The translations under genes and the position numbers were made by a program. 64,000 nt of DNA, taken from IMG/VR virus record IMGVR_UViG_3300025010_000053, positions 1-64,000 of that record, one strand, 5' to 3'. Under the pieces are notes generated by a model. It did no database searches and was not told the origin of the DNA. It saw nothing but the letters and a program-made list of their open reading frames with translations. Shown one piece after another: positions 31,203-37,722 of the stretch. Numbering within the stretch: position 1 is the first letter of the stretch; every line of letters begins with the position of its first letter. Origin of the DNA: a virus.

Positions 31203-31447
31203 AACAGATCCTCCCGCGCCTCTTAATAATGCGTACCAGGGGAGGACATTAATTTAAAAACTTGATGAGTGCCTGCTGTACCAATCCGTTGTGAAGTGCG
31301 GCAGGCCAAATAAACAAGTTATACTGGTTCCGTTTCGCTTCTGCTTATGTGGTGCGCGATGCGGAGAATACCCAAGAGACGCAGTACACAGCGTTGAGGG
31401 CAACAAAAAACCCCAACTTAGATTAAACTAAGAGGGTTTTTTTGTTT
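31203..31447 (+). ncRNA. Structured non-coding RNA, contains twin element copy 2
   Basis: A ~245-nt unit with a consensus promoter, no ORF with an RBS, and a terminator at its end. Bases 31203-31247 repeat the 15838 element (TCCTCCC/GGGAGGA and GCGC/GCGT stems). Next an AACTTG/CAAGTT stem (31258-31321) encloses an 11-bp stem GCCTGCTGTAC / GTGCGGCAGGC. Then TACTG/CAGTA (31323-31387) encloses TTCTGC/GCGGAG pairings. Layout is that of a regulatory RNA, riboswitch-like leader or sRNA. I do not recognise the family. Confidence 0.6.
31405..31447 (+). terminator. Terminator of the structured RNA
   Basis: AAAAAACCC..CTTAG pairs with CTAAG..GGGTTTTTTT around ATTAAA; the 3' arm runs into the U-tract. 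Confidence 0.88.
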
Positions 31448-31630
31448 GGGTACCTTTTTTAAGGGTTTTAGTGGCTATATCCTTGGCAGCTCTGTTGATG
31501 TCGTAGCTGTCGCGGTCGTATTCCTTGCCTATAAGTTTTGATGTTTTTAATACTGATAACAAAACAATCACCTCTGGCAGTATTATTTCCCGAGTCAATG
31601 TTGAATATACATAACAAAGGGGTGATTTTA

Positions 31631-32020
31631 ATGTTTAGACAATTAGACCTGCCTTCGGACATGGCAGAGATTTTATGTACCATATACGCCAAAGCGCGAA
31701 AAATAGATCTAGGACTGACCGAAAAGCTATTTATCCAGCAAATAATTGATGACTGGTTGAAGCCGTATAACCGGGATAAGGAACCTGACAAACCAGCGAC
31801 AAAAAAGACAATACGCCTAAGAAATAACATAAAGGATGCAATGCGGTTATCCGGCAAAACTCAGGCACAATTAGCACTGGAAACAGGCATTAACAGGGCA
31901 TACATAAGCCAAATAGCGAACGGTCACCACGAGCCTACTGTAACTGCTGCCGTCCTGCTGGCAAGGGCTACGGGATGCAATACAGACGATTTATTTTATG
32001 TAGAACCTATTGAGGAATAA
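31631..32020 (+). CDS. XRE-family transcriptional regulator
   Basis: 129 residues from ATG 31631 (AAAGGGGTGAT upstream). Residues ~62-125 form the HTH_3 domain: 'NIKDAMRLSGKTQAQLALETGINRAYISQIANGHHEPT'. The N-terminal ~55 residues are helical ('LPSDMAEILCTIYAKARKI'). It stands in front of the membrane protein/ATPase block and may control it or the adjacent RNA. Confidence 0.82.
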   Translation: MFRQLDLPSDMAEILCTIYAKARKIDLGLTEKLFIQQIIDDWLKPYNRDKEPDKPATKKTIRLRNNIKDAMRLSGKTQAQLALETGINRAYISQIANGHHEPTVTAAVLLARATGCNTDDLFYVEPIEE

Positions 32021-32130
32021 ATTACCTTCGGTAGGCTCTATTTTTATTGGAATAGTGGACAAGCAATAAGACATAAAATTGTAACACATATTAAACAGAA
32101 CGGTTTAACATTTTGAAAGGTGGTTATCGA

Positions 32131-32703
32131 ATGATCATAAAAATCAACGGCAAACCATTAAATTATAGACAGTCAGCAGAAAAACCAGTTAAAAACGAAG
32201 CTTTTACATGGCAGACCAAAGTTAAAAAATCAACCAATATCCAAGTCAGACCCGAATCATCCCCGGTAGCAGTTACCAAACCACAACCAAAAACCGAAAC
32301 TTTGCGCGACAGACTGGCCCGCATTCGTGAGGCTGCCAAGCGCCACATACTACCTTTGACTACAGGCATAAACCTCCTGGCTACTGCTCCAATCTCAGCC
32401 ATGACAGGGCAGTACAGCGTAGCAAATCAGGCAGTACCAGTCGCAAATACGGCCTACATCGGCATTGCTCCGGCATTGCAGCCCGTTATCTCGATGTTGC
32501 AGGAGTTAGCTTTACCTGTCGGTATCGGCATGGCTATTTGGGGATTAATTGAAATTATAATCGGCAATCCCGGAGGCAAGGACAAAATCAAGTATGCCAT
32601 GCTTGGTTACATCGGGGTGTTTATTATCCCATTTTTCTTCTACCAGATCAAGGGGGCGCTCAGCGTTATGCCTCTCGCTATGGGACTGCTGGGGGTGGCG
32701 TAA
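32131..32703 (+). CDS. VirB2/TrbC-like membrane protein
   Basis: 190 residues from ATG 32131 (AAAGGTGG upstream). The N-terminal ~65 residues are soluble and basic. Three hydrophobic stretches follow: ~78-95, ~128-146 ('LALPVGIGMAIWGLIEIIIG') and ~158-176 ('YAMLGYIGVFIIPFFFYQI'). The paired C-terminal helices around 'GNPGGKDKIKY' resemble TrbC/VirB2 pilins and their Gram-positive counterparts. A small membrane protein and a conjugation-type ATPase follow. No relaxase or other T4SS parts are visible. Confidence 0.55.
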   Translation: MIIKINGKPLNYRQSAEKPVKNEAFTWQTKVKKSTNIQVRPESSPVAVTKPQPKTETLRDRLARIREAAKRHILPLTTGINLLATAPISAMTGQYSVANQAVPVANTAYIGIAPALQPVISMLQELALPVGIGMAIWGLIEIIIGNPGGKDKIKYAMLGYIGVFIIPFFFYQIKGALSVMPLAMGLLGVA

Positions 32704-32940
32704 TTGCCTGGAATGGCTGCTTGGTTGGTCGGGATGGGACTGAAAAAGCTGACTGGGTGGGTTACTGTTATTACTGGAGTCGGGACAGCGTTTTACTACT
32801 ATTCGTTTGAATTTTGCCTTATGGGCGCTATGGTGTCGTTGCTTTTCTCGATGTTTGGCTTTTCTCTGGCCCGGAAGGGTGTGCTGTTTTCGGTGGCGTT
32901 GTATGTGGTGGTGCAGGTTGTTGGTGCATCATTAAAATAA
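32704..32940 (+). CDS. Small membrane protein
   Basis: 78 residues from TTG 32704, directly after the previous stop with GGGGGTGG as RBS. Hydrophobic segments ~5-28, 31-50 and 57-75, so two or three spans with almost no loops. Fits a VirB3-like or channel subunit next to the VirB2-like gene (inference from position). No family recognised by sequence. Confidence 0.55.
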   Translation: MPGMAAWLVGMGLKKLTGWVTVITGVGTAFYYYSFEFCLMGAMVSLLFSMFGFSLARKGVLFSVALYVVVQVVGASLK

Positions 32941-32950
32941 AAACGGCGTC

Positions 32951-33184
32951 CTATGCTCTAAACTTAATAGCATCAATATGATTATCGTGGTAAGCAACTT
33001 TCAGATCACTGCCACTATAAAGAGCATTATCTAGTTCATCCATAAAGAAACTTATCCATTTACCAATTTTAGTTTCAACAATAACGAACGATTTATTTGT
33101 TTTGTCACCCGTTAATACTTCAAGAGTTCTGTTTATAATCGGCACGATGCCGTCAGTAGTTTTAATGTGTTTAAGATTTATCAT
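32951..33184 (-). CDS. Small hypothetical protein
   Basis: 77 residues; ATG 33184 with AAGGAG upstream is preferred to the longer frame. Mixed alpha/beta ('SFVIVETKIGKWISFFMDELDNAL'). No family. Convergent with the membrane protein genes, so expressed separately. Confidence 0.55.
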   Translation of the reverse strand: MINLKHIKTTDGIVPIINRTLEVLTGDKTNKSFVIVETKIGKWISFFMDELDNALYSGSDLKVAYHDNHIDAIKFRA

Positions 33185-33270
33185 TTCCAGCACTCCTTTT
33201 TGTGTTTGATTATATTTTGCGCAGGATGAGCGTGTATTATACACATTTTAAAAGAGAGGGAGGAATAACT

Positions 33271-33396
33271 GTGAGCAGAAATATTGACGATGCTATAAGC
33301 TGTCTAAAAGGATTAAAGCCTAAGTCTGACGCCGATAAAAAGAAAATCCAGAAGAAAGTAAAAGAACTGCAGTCTTTGAAGCGCGAGGGCTGGTAA
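33271..33396 (+). CDS. Small basic protein (41 residues)
   Basis: GTG 33271 behind GGGAGG. Starts 'MSRNIDDAISCLKGLKPKSD' and ends in a Lys-rich helix. Short but with a good RBS and a terminator immediately after. Function unknown. Confidence 0.5.
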   Translation: MSRNIDDAISCLKGLKPKSDADKKKIQKKVKELQSLKREGW

Positions 33397-33402
33397 AATA
33401 AA

Positions 33403-33420
33403 AACCGCCCGTAGGCGGTT
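33403..33420. terminator. Hairpin terminator between convergent genes
   Basis: AACCGCC - CGTA - GGCGGTT, flanked by A-rich and T-rich bases on either side, separates the 33271 gene from the minus-strand operon. Confidence 0.7.
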
Positions 33421-33435
33421 AATTAATAGACGATT

Positions 33436-33690
33436 CTACCATTCTTTCCAAAAAGGAATCATGGCAGACCGTATGCCTGACTCTCTGTGGGATAAAATAT
33501 CGTCTTCCCAGTAAACTTCCGTCTGTCTGGTGACAATATTTAAATGTTCTTCCCTGATTACATTTTCGGCTTCCGTGGAGCTTTTGCAGGTTGCTGTGTG
33601 GCCCGCCCAATCCACAGAGTAAACATGATTCCTATATTTACGGTCTGGCAATGGCACATAAACGACTAAAGTTAAAATTGCATCTTTCAT
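33436..33690 (-). CDS. Hypothetical protein
   Basis: 84 residues from ATG 33690, RBS GGAGGAATTTTG. Predicted alpha/beta ('AILTLVVYVPLPDRKYRNHVY'). Ends 'MIPFWKEW'. The RBS segment is identical to the one of the 33981 gene. Last gene of a four-gene minus-strand operon. No family. Confidence 0.6.
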   Translation of the reverse strand: MKDAILTLVVYVPLPDRKYRNHVYSVDWAGHTATCKSSTEAENVIREEHLNIVTRQTEVYWEDDILSHRESGIRSAMIPFWKEW

Positions 33691-33750
33691 CAAAATTCCT
33701 CCTTCTGTGGTTTTAACGGTTGACCACAAACCGGATTTTTTTGATATCCG

Positions 33751-33981
33751 CTATACGCTTCTAATATGCAGTCGTCTGAGATCGTCCTCAGACGGGGTAC
33801 TGTCAAGGTAATAACCGCAGGTAGCACAAACAGCGTCGGCATAAGGGGTGCCGTCCGGCATCCTACAAACAGTCCCTACTATCATGGTAGATCTGCAGGG
33901 TACTTCTGAAATACCAATTTTGATAGTGCCGGGGCATACAGTAGTTGCACGAAAAGCGGCGGGTCCAATAAGTTTAAGCAT
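33751..33981 (-). CDS. Hypothetical Cys-rich protein
   Basis: 76 residues from ATG 33981 (GGAGGAATTTTG upstream). Cysteines at 'TVCPGT', 'VPCRST', 'TVCRMPDGTPYADAVCATCGYYLD' suggest a zinc site. No family recognised. Lies in the minus-strand operon behind the HTH gene. Confidence 0.58.
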   Translation of the reverse strand: MLKLIGPAAFRATTVCPGTIKIGISEVPCRSTMIVGTVCRMPDGTPYADAVCATCGYYLDSTPSEDDLRRLHIRSV

Positions 33982-33996
33982 CAAAATTCCTCCTTC

Positions 33997-34161
33997 TTAT
34001 TTTTTTGGATTCGGGTGGTCTTTGGGTATTACCCAAGTTTTCCCGATTTTTACGGCAGTGACTTTGCCAGCAGCGCACATGTCTTTAACCGTGCTGGGAG
34101 CTAGGCCCCAAAGCTTGGAGGCGTCTTCAACTCCCATGATTTTGTCAAGTATTTCGTGCAT
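33997..34161 (-). CDS. Excisionase-like helix-turn-helix protein
   Basis: 54 residues from ATG 34161, one base after the upstream stop (coupled). 'GVEDASKLWGLAPSTVKDMCAAGKV' followed by 'AVKIGKTWVIPKDHP' is the MerR/excisionase-type HTH_17 pattern, ending in the winged strand. Could be an excisionase for one of the recombinases or a repressor of the divergent ATPase gene. Too short for most ORF callers but well supported. Confidence 0.72.
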   Translation of the reverse strand: MHEILDKIMGVEDASKLWGLAPSTVKDMCAAGKVTAVKIGKTWVIPKDHPNPKK

Positions 34162-34162
34162 A

Positions 34163-34360
34163 TTAGTTACCAAAATCCCTAATAGCTTTTTCTATTACTT
34201 CGCGGTATTCTTTTTCGGATCCGCTGAAGTAAAGTCCGCTATCATCGTGAGTAAAGCGATTGTCAAGCGAAGCGGCAAAATATGGATTATCCAGAAAATC
34301 ATCGTCAAACTCAATTTCCCAGTTGAACATCCCGTTTTCATACATGCCTATTGTTAGCAT
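34163..34360 (-). CDS. Small acidic hypothetical protein
   Basis: 65 residues from ATG 34360, RBS AAAGGGG. Very acidic middle ('EIEFDDDFLDNPYFAASL', 'FTHDDSGLYF'). First gene of the minus-strand operon, divergent from the ATPase. DNA-mimic behaviour is possible for such composition but is speculation. Confidence 0.58.
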   Translation of the reverse strand: MLTIGMYENGMFNWEIEFDDDFLDNPYFAASLDNRFTHDDSGLYFSGSEKEYREVIEKAIRDFGN

Positions 34361-34381
34361 TTGTTTAATCCCCTTTCGTTT

Positions 34382-34395
34382 AAGCGTTACCGCTT
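34382..34395. promoter_or_regulatory. Palindrome in the divergent intergenic region
   Basis: AAGCG - TTAC - CGCTT, an inverted repeat in the 70 bp between the divergent 34360 and 34431 starts. Possible operator. Confidence 0.4.
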
Positions 34396-34430
34396 GTCAA
34401 ACACTATTTTTAAAAAAAGTAGGTGATTTT

Positions 34431-37073
34431 TTGAAAAAGTTTTTTCAGTCAACTGCCCTGGTACCGAAAAATAATCAGACTGACTACATAGACGCTGAAT
34501 GGTACGAGAATGAGCAAAAACAGCGTTTTAACCTCCGTAGTCATTACCAGATAGTCGCTCCTGCACATAGGGTTATCCGCGTCCGTCCGGACACATCGGC
34601 CCGGAACTGGCACACGGAGGACATAGCTAAATCCATAACAGACGCTTTTAAAATACCTCTGGATAGGTTTTATTTTGAGGACGGATGGAAGTTAAGATAC
34701 CGGCAGTCTGACCGCGCAACATGGGAGATTGACTACACCCAGGGCAGTATTGATTTCCTCCTGACAGTGCCGGGAGATCGTGTTGATAGTTGGATACGCA
34801 GGTTAAGTGGCATATGGGATAAGTCAACTATCACTGTTGACGGTGATTGCCGCGAAGCCTGGGAGCCCGACAAAGCTACTGTATATGAGTTAGTCTATCG
34901 TAAGCATGATATGTATTCGTTACTTGCTGACAGTAAAAACAACCTGCCTTTGCCGTCCCTACTGCAGGCAGTTAAGACCCTGCACGGCACCGACAAGGCA
35001 AAAGTATTTATATTTTTTGATCCTGTGGGCCGCCTTGATTGGAACGCTACTTATCAAGAGGCCTGGGAGATGCTCAGGAACGGACGGCAACCGCTGAAAC
35101 GGAACGGTGATGCTAGAGGCTATTTACGTTCAGGATTGACCTGCACAGGGCAGTTGATGCAGGAGGTTATGGTGGGGCTTGGCGACATGATCAAATCCGA
35201 CAAACAAGAGAACCGTTACGCCAAAAAAGAAGTAGACCCGGAGGCAGGGCTGTTTGCGATAGAAAATTTAACATCGGCAACAAAGCGTAAGGGTGGGATG
35301 GGTGCCATGCGTACCTATCTTTGGATAGTGGCACAATCTGACGATAGAGGTAGCAGAGAATCAACTGCCCGCACTCTGGCAGGAGCTTTTGCTGACCTTG
35401 TAGGGGATAATGAATTTGAAGCAAGGGAGGTAAAAAACCGGAAAAAGAAAGCTGCAGCTATCGAAGCCATGACGACCAAGCGACTGCCAAAGCTGAAATT
35501 TAACTACAGTATTTTATCGACTGCAGAGTCTGGGAAACTGATACAAATACCCGGCCGGGAACTCCAGGAGGACTATCCGCAGATCAACGGGATTAAGCTC
35601 CAGGAAATTACCCTGCCTGCAGAACTGTTCGGTACTGTTGGTATACCATTAGGGAAAGTTACAGATAGGGGAGTAACACGACAGGCCATGTTACCTATCA
35701 GCGACCCAGATATTGAGTGCAAAACAGAGATTGACTACGGAAATATGGGATGTGGTAAAACAGGGAGGGGGATTGTGCTTGCTGTCGAAGGTGTTAAAAA
35801 TAACAGAACGGTATTCCTTTTCGACATGGCCGATGGTGCCGCTATTGACGCTGTCAGGGATAGTCTACCAAGCGATACACCTGATCACAAAATACTTGAC
35901 TTAGATTTTGGCTGCAAGCACTGGCCGATACCTTTGACACTGACTGATGTTGCTTTGCGTGGGATGCAGGGGGAGAGCGACGAACTAGCCGCTTTGGACG
36001 CTGCAGAGCGAATGACTGACTACATATATACGTTTATAAACCAACTAGCCAGCAGCGAGTTTTCAGATAGGATGGAATACTTTCTATCACCTGTCGGAAA
36101 AGGCGTGCTGACAGATCCGCGCCGTGGGTTGCTAGATGTAGTGCTGGCTTTATCATCACCAGTTTACCGAGAGGAGTTATTGCAGGACCAGACTATTCAG
36201 CAGCAGTCGGAGGTTGTTGATGTTTTGCGGGAGTTACAGCAAAAAGCCGTCAAGGGCTCCGACAAAACTTTAGTACAGCCCATTTTAGACCGGCTTAATT
36301 TGCTGGCTGGTAAGCGAACCTTAGTAAATATATTTTTACAGCAGGAAAAGTTAGGTCAGGATGGCAAGCCTGTTTTGGATTTCCGCAAAATGATGGATGA
36401 GGGTGGGTACTTCGTAGGGCTCAGGATACCCAAAGCTGAGCTTGGCAAGGACGGAGTTAACCGCGTGGCAAGTTTCCTGATGGCTAAAATATGGTTAGCT
36501 ACTTTAAGTCGTTTGGATACTCCACAGAGCAAACGCAGGCCGTTTTATACAATCATCGACGAACCGCACAACTGCCTAGAGGGTACTGGGCCACTCCTGG
36601 ACGGTGAAATAGGAGTGGAGGCCCGGAAGTATCGAAACAAGATGATTTTTCTTGCTCACAGTGCAGAGCAGTTTGGAAAATACAAGGCTGGTATTTATGC
36701 AGGCGGGCCGTTTTTCAACTTCTTTAAAACTGAGTTCCAGAAAACTTTCATCGACCATGCGGAAAAGTTAACCCCCTTGGAGGCTAGAAAGCTATACGAA
36801 CAACTGCCAAAGCGTTGGGTTGCTGCTTGCAAGATGGAGTTGCCGAGTGCTGATAGTTTGCCAGCGTTTATTTGCCATATGACAGCGCCACCAAGGCCGG
36901 TTAAGGATCGGAGTTATCGGCGATCGCAATGTTCAGAATATTTCGGCCGGCACTGGAAGGAGGTTACTGACTACATCCAGGGCAAGCGGAAAATAACGCT
37001 ACGGGATGAAGCTTGGCGAGAGGAGCGAAAGGAAGAAGCTAAAGCCCAAAAGAAAAATAAAAAGGGGGATTAA
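34431..37073 (+). CDS. VirB4/TraG-like conjugation-type AAA ATPase
   Basis: 880 residues from TTG 34431 behind AGGTGAT; the frame is open further upstream but overlaps the divergent gene. Residues ~1-420 are a domain of unknown fold. Walker A 'DYGNMGCGKTGRG' (~435-445), Walker B 'YTIIDEPHNCL' (~700), followed by 'MIFLAHSAEQF'. The DEPH box and layout match HerA/VirB4/TraG ATPases that move DNA or protein through type IV secretion channels. With the two upstream membrane proteins it suggests a partial T4SS-like module in a phage. Confidence 0.75.
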   Translation: MKKFFQSTALVPKNNQTDYIDAEWYENEQKQRFNLRSHYQIVAPAHRVIRVRPDTSARNWHTEDIAKSITDAFKIPLDRFYFEDGWKLRYRQSDRATWEIDYTQGSIDFLLTVPGDRVDSWIRRLSGIWDKSTITVDGDCREAWEPDKATVYELVYRKHDMYSLLADSKNNLPLPSLLQAVKTLHGTDKAKVFIFFDPVGRLDWNATYQEAWEMLRNGRQPLKRNGDARGYLRSGLTCTGQLMQEVMVGLGDMIKSDKQENRYAKKEVDPEAGLFAIENLTSATKRKGGMGAMRTYLWIVAQSDDRGSRESTARTLAGAFADLVGDNEFEAREVKNRKKKAAAIEAMTTKRLPKLKFNYSILSTAESGKLIQIPGRELQEDYPQINGIKLQEITLPAELFGTVGIPLGKVTDRGVTRQAMLPISDPDIECKTEIDYGNMGCGKTGRGIVLAVEGVKNNRTVFLFDMADGAAIDAVRDSLPSDTPDHKILDLDFGCKHWPIPLTLTDVALRGMQGESDELAALDAAERMTDYIYTFINQLASSEFSDRMEYFLSPVGKGVLTDPRRGLLDVVLALSSPVYREELLQDQTIQQQSEVVDVLRELQQKAVKGSDKTLVQPILDRLNLLAGKRTLVNIFLQQEKLGQDGKPVLDFRKMMDEGGYFVGLRIPKAELGKDGVNRVASFLMAKIWLATLSRLDTPQSKRRPFYTIIDEPHNCLEGTGPLLDGEIGVEARKYRNKMIFLAHSAEQFGKYKAGIYAGGPFFNFFKTEFQKTFIDHAEKLTPLEARKLYEQLPKRWVAACKMELPSADSLPAFICHMTAPPRPVKDRSYRRSQCSEYFGRHWKEVTDYIQGKRKITLRDEAWREERKEEAKAQKKNKKGD

Positions 37074-37075
37074 TA

Positions 37076-37432
37076 ATGCTCATACAAGTACCCGCTGCGA
37101 CAAAAATTATAGGATTAATACTTTGCGGCGTTCTGACGCTGGGGAACGCGGCCGGCAATGTAGTTAGCGTGTTTACTGATAATAATGAGGTAATAATTGA
37201 GCAACAGAGAAATAGTTACGTTAACGGTCATTATGGCGACTATAAATTCTCAGGCAAAGTTTTTGATAATCCGAGCGACATGGGCATTGACGACGGAAGA
37301 ATCTCAAAGTTGACGATCACTAAGGACGGAGTGGAAGAGATAAATTATGACCGTGGCTGGGATATGAAACCAGACAGCGAGAACGGATCGGCATACAACG
37401 AGATAAAAGAAAAATTGGAGCACTTGAAATAA
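37076..37432 (+). CDS. DUF7678-like protein with N-terminal hydrophobic segment
   Basis: 118 residues from ATG 37076, two bases after the ATPase stop. Residues ~8-28 form a signal or membrane segment ('TKIIGLILCGVLTLGNAAG'). The rest contains 'HYGDYKFSGKVFDNPSDMGID' and 'DGRISKLTI', a pattern recurring in small phage proteins. Probably exported or membrane-anchored. A strong terminator follows, so it closes the ATPase operon. Confidence 0.62.
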   Translation: MLIQVPAATKIIGLILCGVLTLGNAAGNVVSVFTDNNEVIIEQQRNSYVNGHYGDYKFSGKVFDNPSDMGIDDGRISKLTITKDGVEEINYDRGWDMKPDSENGSAYNEIKEKLEHLK

Positions 37433-37455
37433 CCCGAAAGGGTTTATTTTTTTTT
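37431..37455 (+). terminator. Terminator of the ATPase operon
   Basis: AACCC - GAAA - GGGTT followed by a long T-run. Confidence 0.9.
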
Positions 37456-37550
37456 GTCTTAAAATATGTTCAGGTAAGGAAGGTATAGAGAAAATTATTT
37501 ATGATATAATAAGAGTACCGTCGGAAGCGGCACAAAACAAGGGATCTTTA

Positions 37551-37599
37551 GGTGTCTATTGGGTTGACTTGGTAGAGCATTTGCACCCGATAGACACCA
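37551..37599 (+). ncRNA. tRNA-like 49-nt hairpin
   Basis: A 14-bp stem (GGTGTCTATTGGGT with ACCCGATAGACACC, one G-U pair) closes a 20-base loop containing 'TTGGTAGAGCA', the usual sequence of a tRNA D-arm. The outer seven pairs plus the following A look like an acceptor stem with discriminator base. No anticodon or T-arm is present. It sits six bases before a full tRNA-Pro, downstream of a TATAAT at 37505. Either a collapsed tRNA or a dedicated tRNA mimic. Confidence 0.6.
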
Positions 37600-37604
37600 T
37601 TCCC

Positions 37605-37679
37605 CGGGATGTAGCTCAGCTTGGCTAGAGCGCACGGTTCGGGACCGTGAGGTCGCATGTTCGAATCATGTCATCCCGA
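37605..37679 (+). tRNA. tRNA-Pro (anticodon CGG)
   Basis: 75 nt with all arms: acceptor CGGGATG/CATCCCG, D-arm GCTC..GAGC, anticodon arm CACGG-TTCGGGA-CCGTG, T-arm GCATG-TTCGAAT-CATGT, discriminator A. CCA is not encoded. Anticodon CGG reads CCG proline codons. Phage tRNAs commonly supplement host codon supply or replace cleaved host tRNAs. Confidence 0.92.
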
Positions 37680-37687
37680 CTCATTAG

Positions 37688-37722
37688 AAAAGCCCTCCTG
37701 GTTAAAGGAGGGCTTTTCTTTT
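37688..37722. terminator. Bidirectional terminator, tRNA / serine recombinase
   Basis: AAAAGCCCTCC and GGAGGGCTTTT form a perfect 11-bp stem with an 8-base loop, T-rich on both strands. Confidence 0.92.

Noticed and set aside
37551-37679. attP site inferred from the tRNA next to the integrase
   Set aside because: Large serine recombinases do not usually use tRNA genes and no direct repeat marking a junction is visible in the window.
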